NCBI GenBank assembly: GCA_025331435.1
Contig: JAIWNI010000009.1
Location: forward strand, 434,001 to 498,000
Direction of reading: 5' to 3'
Origin: Choanephora cucurbitarum
Lineage: Eukaryota; Mucoromycota; Mucoromycetes; Mucorales; Choanephoraceae
Length of the DNA stretch: 64,000 nucleotides
The position numbers and the translations under genes were made by a program. Positions within the stretch are counted from its first letter, which is position 1; every line of letters begins with the position of its first letter. Shown piece by piece: positions 22,701-33,473 of the stretch. The notes under the pieces are model-generated. The model was given only the letters and a program-made list of their open reading frames with translations, was not told the origin of the DNA and did not search any database.

Positions 22701-25700
22701 GCTCTCACTCTCTTACCAGCTCAACTAACTTTCCTACTAACAAAGAATGGTTTAAGCGACTTGCTTCGTATACCTCTATGTCTCCGTCTTCTCTGGGATC
22801 TAGCTCTAATAACATGGAAGTGACTAACGAGATGGTCGAACTGATATCCCGATGTCTGTTGAAATGCAATGAGGAAGCAGGATATATACCTTTGTTTAGA
22901 GATATATTTACAACACTCAATGAAATCAGTGAAAATCGGTACACAAGATTATTGGACGGAAGAGCAAGGGATATTTTGTTGACGGGTGTCATCACCCGAA
23001 TGACACAATATGTCTCTAAGCATGTTGGCTTGGTGTTCATTTGTGATGATGTACAATGTAAATTATTGTTGAAAGGAAAAGATAATATTCATATTGATTT
23101 TAACATCATGGTCTTTTTTTTAAAAAAAAAAATAGGGGCCGATAATACCTCAATTAGAATACTTCAGCATATTCATGAACATTGCCAGAAAGTCATGATC
23201 CTTATGGCAACACGTCCTTTAAAAGACTACAATGTTGGATTTATTGATAGCTATAGATCGATAGGATCGTACCAATACATTGAACTGAATGGTCTTGGAG
23301 AGCATGAAATTGGTGAGATTATTTTACAGAACTTTGATAGTGGTGTACATCGTGTCAGTCCAGAAATTGTGAAGGTCGTTCAGGTAAGATGATACAGTTT
23401 ATATTATAGCAAAGGATAAAGGCAATAAACATCCTCTTTCTTACACTTGTAAAGAAACGTACCGGTGGTAACCCTCTTTACGTCAAGTGAGTATGATTGG
23501 AATTTTGCTGTTTCTTTATTTGTTACTAAATCATGTGAAATAGGAATATGGCTATCATCTTGAAAGATTTCAATCATGTCACTGTGGTTCAGGGAGAGCT
23601 TGTACCAAGCACTAGTAATTTCGATCTGGAGAACCTATTGGGAAACTTTGATTACAAGCGCATTATAAAAATGCAATTTGATCGTTTGGATTCAAACTAT
23701 CAAGAGTTTTTGACTGTAGGTTAATCCTCTGGTCATTTAGAGGATGGATTGAAACTAACCTACCCTATTTACAGGTTGCTTGTTGTCTAGACCAGTACTT
23801 TACAATTTATGAAATCAAGGCTGTTATCAAGAAGAGTAATTGTATCTTTGAGAACGATTTGCCTGAGCAAATTCATAAACAGATTCAGAGGTTTGATGTT
23901 TATCACTTCCTGCAACAAGTTGACAATGGCAATCCAGTGGAGTCAAATATACATGTCTATACGTTTACACATATCACTATTCCTCAAAGTATTTATGATA
24001 TGGTATCATACGAGACTCGTATCAGTCGACACCGTTCTCTTGCTAGATATTATGAATGTCAAATTACTAAGGATAATTACATGCAGCTCCTGGGTAAAAT
24101 AACAAGACATTACCTACAAACGGATATGATAGGAAAGCAGCTCTACTACCTTGAGGCTCTTGCAGACCAAAATATGCTATCATATCTATTACCGGAAGCC
24201 ACTATAAACTTGCAGAGAATTGTAAAGATACTGGAAGAAAACGAAGATTTGCTGGATCAATTTGGACGCGTTCATCTAAGCGATATATACCGTCGATTGG
24301 GTGTTTGCTATACTATGAGAACAAAGCTAACAGAGGGAGAGCAGTACTTGTTCAAAGCTCTTGAGGTTTTAGGTGAGCCTTGGCCAAAATCGCCCCTTTG
24401 CTTTTTATTTAGGTTCTGGAAGAATAAGTTTGTTCAGTACCAAAATCGTCGATGGGGTCTCCTGGCCAGATATAGATCCACTTCGAAAAGAGAGCTTGAA
24501 TACCGAATAGTCGAAATCATGGCCCAACTATCCAATATCTATTTCTATACGGGCAATGGTCGAGATTTTGTATACGCTTGCTTAGCTGGTCTGAATGCTT
24601 GCGAAAGCTTAGGCGATTTAGGGCCTAACTATACCTTGTTCCTGGCTCGCAATGCTTTGCTTTGTTGGCTGAATGATGACAAAACCAACAGTGTCTATTA
24701 TATAGCCAAGGCACTTCGTCAGATGAACAATGACAAGGCTGATCCCGGTACGCTGACGATCTGTTCTCTCTTGTGTTTTGCTGCAGGAAAGTTTTCAAAT
24801 GCTAGAGATTTACTTTATCAATCGATCGAAGGTGCAAGAGCACTTGGTATTGTAACCGATTGTCAGGCATTCTATAGATCAGTTGGTCTTTTGGTGACGA
24901 TGCGGATATTTGAAGGCAACTTCAACCGATCTGCTACTGACGTAGCCCTTCTGAAGCAGATGGCGGATACTGCGCATGGCAACGGGGACTTTGAAGCAGA
25001 GACTTGGCTTGGCGTTTATAATGTTGGTAATGCCATTGTCACAGATCGCATGTCAGATTGCGCACCCTATGTCGCATTGCTAGAGTCGCATGTGAAAGAA
25101 GCGGCCGAGTATAACCGTATAGCTATACATGGTACATTAGTTTGTTACTATGCCAGAAACCATCTCTTTGACTTAGCAAGGCGACATATTCAAAAACTCA
25201 TAAACAATCTTCCTTCGTTGACAGTAACTCGTGAGTAGTCAAGAAATGAGTTCTATTGGTGAAGCTAACTTTCTTTCTAGCAAACACATTTCCTATTTTC
25301 GGCCTAATATTTGCTACTATGGGACTCTATTGTATGGTAGAAGATGGACAGATTGACCTCATGTCTGATGGTGACATCAAAAACTATGAAAAGTTTGTAT
25401 CTGGCCTTTCAAGACTAAATCATGCATTTCAGCAAGTGAAATTTTGGGAGTTTACTCAGCCTTGTCTATATCTTGCTCGCGCTCTACCTTATATTGTAAC
25501 TCGACGAATGGTAGAGGGGTACTTGGTATGTTTTGTTCATTTGTGTGGAGTTTTAGACTAAACTCAATTCCTTTTTTTTGTAAAGGTACTTCAACATGGT
25601 GTATTTGAGATGCATTTCATCCAAGAGATAAAGTTTCTTAAAGCGTACTATTGGGCAAACCTTGGCAAATTTGCATTTACTCCTGAAGATCGTGTTGAAT

Positions 25701-25918
25701 GGACAGAAAGAGCAAAGAGAGATTTCGAGTCACTTGGAATTCCTGTGGATACATATTGTAATCCCAATCCACGGACTGTATACTATCGAGGACTACAAGC
25801 CGATTTTTGCGCTTCCGTAAACAGCAGTGAACAGAATGAAGCTAGTGCATCCTCTAGTAACCCCAGTACTAGTATATCTAAGGAACAACCATGCCAAATT
25901 CCTAACAATGTAGCTTAG
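19754..25918 (+). CDS. ADCY10-like soluble adenylyl cyclase (two class III domains plus NTPase/TPR-like region)
   Basis: Fifteen predicted exons: 19754-19783, 19846-19936, 19991-20001, 20063-20140, 20199-20240, 20297-21635, 21730-22333, 22431-22450, 22518-23057, 23136-23383, 23455-23486, 23544-23715, 23775-25230, 25281-25525 and 25586-25918; 1746 residues, all phases closing. It should make cAMP from ATP in the cytosol. C1 has VLMVDVVGFSR (metal Asp, about 37) and GGDVVKFLGDA (about 77-90). C2 starts near residue 483 (VTIMFVSLG) and lacks the metal pair, the arrangement of human ADCY10. An NTPase module follows with P-loop GSSGAGKS (about 707) and LVFICDDVQ as Walker B (about 910), then a long helical C-terminal half. 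A Ser/Lys-rich insertion of about 100 residues splits C1. Exon 3 is only 11 nt. Dikarya use the membrane-associated LRR cyclase Cyr1 instead. Confidence 0.88.
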
Positions 25919-26499
25919 TCATTTTTTGTTTTAGTTTTGCACATCTATCTATCATATAATTTGTACATATATTATTCTTAGTCTTTGTAAATAACTTGTA
26001 AAAAAAAAGTACTCTCTAATATGCTCTTAATCTTTCTTTAAACGTTTCTAATTATTCGAGTTTAATCATTAAATAAAAGGGCGCTACCTGTGGACCTGAA
26101 GTTAGTGAAATTCAAATGTGAATCAAACTAATAAATGGCCAAGCAATGAATGAAGGTATAATGTCTGCCAAAAGTGCATCTACTACAATATTTAACAGTG
26201 CTGTAACGATACATGAACAAAAAGAAATAGCAAGCTGTCATTTGCTTACATCAACATAGCAAACTGTACTCTTTTCTTGGCGGTTATTGAGGATATCCTT
26301 AAATTAAGATAGATGCTTTAGTGTATCTAGCGTTGGTTTATTGAGTAACCACTACAACTTTCAAAAGTGAATATTGATGGCAGGGTGAGCTTTTAAATCA
26401 TGTAAAGCATCTGGATAAGCCGATCTTTTCAGGGAAAAATAAAATATTCAATTTGTGAAGTTGATGTAGAACCATTTGGATAGCAATCCGAATATAATG

Positions 26500-26838
26500 A
26501 ATTGCTAACTTGATTGTTCAAGTCATTAGCTGTAAGCCAAACATGTTCTCTTTTAGACTATTAAATAAAGTCTTTGACTTCTTCTTAATAGAGCAATATC
26601 TTTATTCACCTCCTTATTTACTTTGAGTTGGTCTAATTACACATCACCCAATTTAGCTGCCTAAATGTGTCTTCTATCATTCTAATCTTATCATTCTAGC
26701 TATATCTTTAGTCGGAAAAACAAAAATTTTGTAAGCATTAAATATAGTTTTGCTGCCTGATTGTTCTGCTGTATCTATCTGATTCCTTTTTACATATTAC
26801 TACAAAAGCTATCCTTTGATCTGTATCAACATGTAACA
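26500..26838 (-). repeat. LTR-like repeat docked at the 3' side of tRNA-Ser (copy A)
   Basis: This segment is related to the segment at 61590-61960: GCTGCCTGATTG, TTTTACA, CAAAA, CTATCCTTT, CATGTAAC and CTAACTTGATTGTTCAA recur in the same order in both. It ends with CATGTAACA at 26830-26838, the complement of a TGTTACATG-type LTR end, 35 bp from the tRNA 3' base. The left end is eroded and placed only approximately. Orientation relative to the tRNA is the same in both copies. Confidence 0.6.
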
Positions 26839-26873
26839 TTTTGTTTAGCACCAAAAAAGAATTAGCAAAATGG

Positions 26874-26955
26874 CGTCGACCACAGGATTCGAACCTGTGC
26901 AGGCAGAGCCTACTACATTTCGAGTGTAGCTCCTTAACCACTCGGACAGATCGAC
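26874..26955 (-). tRNA. tRNA-Ser (anticodon CGA)
   Basis: The minus strand folds as a serine tRNA of 82 nt. Acceptor stem GTCGATC pairs with GGTCGAC, discriminator G73. The D arm contains TCCGAGTGGTTAAGGA. The anticodon stem CTACA/TGTAG closes the loop CTCGAAA with anticodon CGA (reads UCG). A long variable arm of the Ser type (GGCTCTGCC) and a T arm with GGTTCGAATCC are present. No intron is visible. The genome happens to continue with CCA after the discriminator base, although eukaryotes add CCA enzymatically. A T-run follows as pol III terminator. Confidence 0.96.
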
Positions 26956-27503
26956 GTTTAAGCGAAAAAAAATTATTACATATACATATCAACAAAAAAA
27001 TTAGACAAAAGTCACGTGACAATATTGTTATTAGCCAATCATTCTATTACTAAGCGTAATTAGTAGTATATGATTGGTCAGTAATGATCCCTGATTATAC
27101 AGATTATCTTTATGCTTCTTCATTCATACATGAAGAAAGAATTGCCAGCAGTTTCTCAAGTATTCTAGAACTGCTCAGGAAGCCTGGGAAGCTATACATA
27201 TACTCAAGATGCTGTACATGTGTCATGTAAAGTAAGTCATAAGATTATAGAAGTAGGCCTTGCTTTTTCTTTAAACGATAATGTACAGAAATCATTGCAA
27301 CTTTTTATTGAGAGCAGAGAATATATGTGAAATGGAGCAGCCTCTCAGCGCCTTTCAGCAGACAAGCTGACTATATCTAAAGGGAACTGAGCACATGCAG
27401 ATCTGCTGATGAGATGCCTTAGCTTTGTCGTATTTGGGCATGCATTCAAATAAGAAAATATAAAATTCGGAAATTCAATTAATCATCTCAAGAAAAGATA
27501 AAT

Positions 27504-27532
27504 GTTATTTTGACAGATAATGTCAAAATAAC
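27504..27532. repeat. Perfect 12-bp inverted repeat with 5-nt loop
   Basis: GTTATTTTGACA at 27504-27515 and TGTCAAAATAAC at 27521-27532 are exact reverse complements around GATAA. The hairpin lies in the gene-poor region with no adjacent gene, so it is not an obvious terminator. Confidence 0.85.
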
Positions 27533-28012
27533 AATAAACCAAACAATGTTCATAAAGTTGGAAACCTAAAATTACACTAAATGTTACCAAAGGGAAGACG
27601 GAAATTAAGCATATAGCAAGTGCTGGCTAAAAAGCGATGAAATGATATATAAGGCATTCAATGTGCGTAGCTAACACATTGAAAGCATGATCAGACTTAT
27701 ATTCATGGATTCTCCTTTTTCTCCAATACTGAAAATAGCTATATGACATGGTATATTATTATAACAGGATGGTTGCATAGGTCTTATAAAATCAAGGTAG
27801 CAGCATCTAACAATACAAGCAATGATTCTAGAGATTTCATTATCAGAAAAGACTAAATCATTACTTGGATAAAGATAGTTCTGAGACATACACACAAAGG
27901 GCTTGTCTATCATTATCACACTATTTAAACTGATCTAACATCCAACGAAACAAGTGAACAAGTATGAAACAGTTAAGCCTGATATATTCAGATACTTTCC
28001 AAGACAAAACAC

Positions 28013-28051
28013 ATATCTTGATAAAGCATAAATAGCTTTTCATCAAGATAT
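28013..28051. repeat. Inverted repeat / hairpin ATATCTTGAT...ATCAAGATAT
   Basis: Perfect 10-bp outer arms (28013-28022 and 28042-28051) continue into AAAGC/GCTTT after a 2-nt bulge, leaving a loop of about 7 nt. The combined stem is about 15 bp. No neighbouring gene explains it. Confidence 0.8.
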
Positions 28052-31000
28052 AAACCTAGTTGAAAATATATCTCCACCTTATTCAAGGCGGAGGATGAAA
28101 TCTGGCTACAGACATCTTTTTATAAAGGTGACCAGTCATCCCAGTAGGAAAACTGCTCATACAGATAAAATTGTAACGGAGTGATTGATTGAAACCGAGA
28201 TAGAAATAGTATATTAACACAACATGAACGTGCAGTAGAATTAGTTCCCTCTCATTCTTTTGAATAAAAAATCGAGTTCCCTCTCATTGTATTTATCTGA
28301 GCCTGCAAATATCACAAGCTTAGTTGTCTGTTTGGTTAATAAGAAAATAAAGATACACAATCTCAACTAAAATCCTTTGCAGGTTCGTTTAAAAAGCAAA
28401 GACTTGATTGTACTAGTCATAGAATCTAGAAATAATATATGGTTTTCAAATTGTTGACGACATGCATCCACCAGAACATAGACTATCAAAAAGTCATAAA
28501 GCTTGTTCGTTAAGGAGTTGATTGAGTCATCAAATAAACCCATATTCGATGACGACGTCAAAATCACTCTGCTTGAGACTAATAGTACCGCCAAATAGTC
28601 TTCAACAATCGCCTGTGCTAAGTTTGTAATATGCGTCTGTATCCTGTTGCTTAAATGATACAGCAAAAAAAAATTAATAAGAATGACCACAGTTACAAGT
28701 AATCTCGATCTAGAAGAAGTTATTTTTTAGAGGAGTTTTGTTTCCCTTATTCAAAGCATACAATGAAGCGAACACAAATCTATATATTTCTAATGCATAG
28801 ATGTACTAACTGAAAATTATATAATACCGTCATTTGTGATTGTATAGCCAATCCTATTGTAAATGTAAAAGATTACTTTTGGCTGCTGGCGCTTTTGTAG
28901 GAGCAGAGAAGGCGATTTGATTATTCATGAAGTACATAACGTGTTTTGATCTTATTCTCTAGAAAGATAGTGTCTGGTTTTTTTAACGTGAGCATTTTCA
29001 AAGTTAATCATTGAACAATACGTACAGACATGCTTGTCAAATAAAGTTTTCTGTCAGAATCCAAGCTGTTGTATGGGTAGGTGTTTGTCAAAGGCAATAA
29101 TCAAAAAACTAGAAAAGTACAACTAATACTCAACTAAGTTTATTAAGCAAAAAACTAAGCAATCTTTCTTTAGCTAACAAAATATGTCTCTATTTATATT
29201 CTCTGATTTGGTGATAAGAAAAGACTTGGTCCATGATGTACAAGGTCTGATCTTCAGTCACATCTCGTATTATCTATCACTAAGCATTTGTTTATAGCTG
29301 GCCGACTTTATGACTCTTGTATTGCTCTACAAATAAAACATCTTCAGTGTTCCTTTTGGGTTCAGATAGAACCTTAAGTAACATCATTTCAGATCAAACA
29401 CATGACATCTTGGTTTCAGGGGTAATACAAAATCTCCTGCCAAATAAGCAGTGAAGACTTGGTTATCATATGAAACACTCAAATGGATTGCTCTCTAAGA
29501 TGTTTATTCACTCTCTGAGTCTAGGTAGAGGGAAATAACATATAGTTCTGTTGTTCTATACAACACAAGCACATCCGAATATACTGATGCCTACAACATA
29601 TAAACTCAGTACAAATACATCTTTGCATTAATAACAATATCAAATTGATCTATCTACTCCAGTTCTTCGATACTCAAAGTCATTTACATACTTTGCATGT
29701 GTATCGCGAACAGCCTATATCAGGATATTCAAGGAAGCTCATTTATGTTAGAGTAGAGTAGTAATTAGGTTTCAGACTCAAGATTTATTCTTTTTGAAAA
29801 CCAGTTGAAGGAGTGTTTCGCTTGGAGATACTTACAAAAGGTAAACTTTCTTGAAAATCCAACTAACTCAATAGCTCTTCATTAGCGTCTGCTAATACAT
29901 CATCTTGACTAAGACAATGTAGAGAGGAAACAACCATTACTACGCTAGTAAAATGTGTTTTAGGAGAATATCTTGATCGCCTTGAAGTTGATCCACTATA
30001 ATTGCATACATTAAGCCTCTCTTATATTTGCTCAAGTTTCAGTCACTGTTTGCCTTCAAACATACTAGCATATGCGATGCGATGTTTTGTCGATAGCAAA
30101 TGCAATCAAAAAAGATGAATCATTTTATGCATAAGCTAAAAAAGAAAACTATGGATATAAATGGAAAAATTTTCTAGATGTGTAATGAGCATATTTTGCA
30201 TGGATCAAATTTGGAGTTTGTTGGTTTTGCTAATGGCTCTATTACAGAATCAGTACTGGCCCAGGACACGTTCATTCGTAAATAGTTCTGCTAAACCTAA
30301 CTTTGCATGCCTCATGTTTGATCGTTTTAACATTAAGACGCAGGTAAAAAACTAACATGTACCTGTTTTTATCTTTCATAAAGACCTAGAAAATGAATTG
30401 CATGCAGACAGACATTCACATGTGCACATATAGCTCAATGCATTATACTGCTTTCGCGTGTATCTTTATATTGGTGTTATGCATGTACTATCTATAAAGA
30501 AAAGAGTATGAGTGGCGTCGCACCTACACCTGCTTAATAGAAAACGAAAAGAAAAGGCGACATACTGCTATGAAACTAGATATGGTAAAAGATCGAGGAA
30601 TGTTTTTGTGATATCAATGTTTTTGAACACTTTTAAGAAGCAATTTTGCTTCTTTGTTTCGTTTGAGATAGTTTCTTTTCTCAAGAGAGTACTTGTTGTA
30701 TTTAGCCTGATTTCCTATTTTCCTTAATGTATGAGTCTATACATACATGTGCATATGTGCTTAGAATATAACCTGACCCTACATGAAGGTAATTCTGATT
30801 GTTAAACAGAGTTTAATGAAAGAAAATAGAAGGTATTGGGCACATAAAACACCAAAAGTAGATTTATACCCAACCTTATTGCTTCAGCTTATCAGCGGAT
30901 TTGTATAGTCGTTTTGCTCGTAATCTTTTTAAGAGACATAAACAATCAAGACGATTTCATATTATCTACTTGGAAGAGAAGATTCTTTCAAATAGTTCCA

Positions 31001-33473
31001 GTTTATTTGCCTGTGGAATGTTTAGTCTTAAGTTTTCAGAGAATCAATATATAGTTTTTGAAATCGCTCTGTGAAGAACAAAAACCACTTTGTCGGTTCA
31101 AGAATCCTGCTTTGGAAATATTTTCTATACTAAATGAAACGCTGAATAAGGTAGTAAAAACTAAACGTATACAAAAAAGTGTTCACCGAATTTATTTTGG
31201 TTATCAGGGCTTATATTATCCAAGTTTGAAGCGTACTGATTTTTACATTGAACCGTATGTAGTTGCCCTTATTATCAGATCAAGTATCAGCGTATGCGCA
31301 CTAGTGATTTGATGACAGAAGCACATATAAAATAAAAATCTTGAATGAAGAGAAAGGTATTGAGGAAACCAGCACGTCTTATCTGAGAAACCTTGCAAGA
31401 ATTAGAGAGAAGGCGACAAAAGAGTGCAGAAAAAAGTAAGACAGAGACTCCTTTAAACAGAAAGTTTCTCTTTTCTATTTTATTCTTACGTCAAGCCTAG
31501 AAAGGTATATATTGGGCAGTAACGAACTGAAAGATCCAATGGAAATCCACTACAAAGCTCATTAAAAGTTAACAAGTAGAGAAAAGCAAAAATGCGGAAG
31601 TACTACAACAAAAGCATAAATAACTAATCAGTAACTGATGTTTTGAAAGCCCTCAAACAAGTGTCTGATGCTGCTGAGAGCTTGAAACTTAAGAGAGATG
31701 CATCGCGTTTCAAGCGAAGGCTCTCCAAGGACAAACTCTAGAAGAAGAAGCTTGGCTGAAGCGACCTTTTGAGACGATTTTGGGTGCTATCCATGCAAGA
31801 AGAGTGGTAAGCATTGAGCTTGAATAAGTAGCGATATCAAAGCAATGTAGAGTTCGAAGAGGAGCAAAAATCAAAGCGAGCAACAGGACCTCAAGGAATA
31901 AAGGACACTACTTTATAGCACTGTATGTTTTCTTGGTAACTTCTTTAGTTTGGACGATTAAGGTTCTTTATAGTATTTCTTGGTTTTGGTCTTCACATAC
32001 ACAAAGAAAGTGATGAATTGGTTATTATTAGAGTCCACATAGTATTTATTTTCCTCCTTTTTCACCAAAACTTAATTCTTTTGAACGACTGTAGCCATTT
32101 GACAGAGGTAAAACGAAGAAAGATATACTTTCCGAGTTAAATGACATTAAAGTTAGTGTTGACACAGGCTTATAACAATGTTCTCTTCTACCCTTTGAGG
32201 ATTTTTTTTATAGCACTCTTACAATAAGTTTGACAGGATTTCGAACCAAACTACTCCTTCAATCCAAATATCCATATGCTAACGCGAAAAAGATTGCCTA
32301 AGCAATAATGTCTTGTATCTGCAAGTTAAGCGTGCTGAAAAATGATTTTTGACAAAAGCAAAGAATGGTATGACAACCTAGAGATTTACAATTTGACGCT
32401 GTGTTCACTTTGTGTATCATTGCTTTTCGATTTTGTCGATCCAAGTAATCAGTTAAACTGAATTGAGTAAAAACGATAACAACATATGTTTATACACACG
32501 CCCAGATTAAGTCAGACTAATGAATATAGGCATCTCATAGCTCAGGTGCGACTTTAAGGTTACAGTTTGATTACAACCTATTTATCCCTTCTATACCGGA
32601 AGAAAGCCTAGATGCTATCCGAAATGAAATTCATAAGAAGGGACTTTGAAACGAGGGAGCAGAATAAGGAAAGGAAAAAGAAGCGGAAGCCCTACATTCG
32701 TAGAATTGGCATCATAAAAATGTCAAACCAGTATTCATCCCTCTCCTTTACTGTCACTCCTGGCGAGCACTTACAAGCGAGATCTCCGAGATTAGGCTCC
32801 TAATGCATTCTCTTTGTGAACCATACTCCTTTTCTTGCAGTCGTTCATGCGCTTAAGTCTTGTGTCATGAGACATGTATGAAAAAAAGAGAACGCTTCCA
32901 ATTCCGAGAAATCCAGATGCCACGCATATTGTTGATGAAGTAAACTCCAAAAAAAAAGCAGTTTTTTGCTGATCCTATTAATGTGCAAGCCTATCATGCA
33001 TTGTTTTCTTTTCATACTACACTTATAAAACGATCGAAAAGGGAGGAATGAGGAGAAAAATAGGGGTGAAAAAAATCAGACTCATTTTGTTTGTTTATTT
33101 ATTTTCTTTCTTTTCTCTGTATCCTCTCAATTTCACTTTTTTTTTCTCTTTTTTCTTGTCTTGATTCGTATTTCTTTTGTACCTGTCTAACTTGCGTGTG
33201 CATATTTAGAGCCATAGCATATTTATGTATAGTTTTTAATTTCTATTTCTTCTGTTCTTTTCTCCGTTTTCCTTTGCCTCTTTTTTTTTTTTTTGACACT
33301 CAGTCCTACGGAACAGCATAGATCAAATCTTTCTTTGCCGCCATAATTGTATTAATAAAGCAGAAGCACAGTGTAAATATCTTTTCTTCTCCAATAAGAA
33401 ACGCACCTTTCATATAGTACTGAACACGCCTATTAAACATATAGCTGCAAAAAAAAAGATAAGACAACTTTCT

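Larger units (their letters stand above)
25919..33473. other. Gene-poor 7.5-kb region
   Basis: Apart from a tRNA-Ser, one LTR-like repeat and some hairpins (listed separately), I see no intact gene. The DNA is AT-rich with only short open frames. The longest, 28367-28690 on the minus strand (107 codons), has no recognised motif. Around 31340-31760 the plus strand carries coding-like fragments rich in Lys/Arg/Glu (for example ALKQVSDAAESLKLKRD) broken by stops. These look like decayed genes or transposons but are too short to classify. Confidence 0.55.

Noticed and set aside
26738..27022. Minus-strand frame of 94 codons over the tRNA-Ser
   Set aside because: It runs through the tRNA gene and its flanking repeat; the coding look comes from tRNA and repeat sequence. 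The repeat itself is reported instead.
28367..28690. 107-codon minus-strand frame in the gene-poor region
   Set aside because: Longest frame there, but no recognised motif, no nearby exons and composition close to random AT-rich translation; not supported as a gene.
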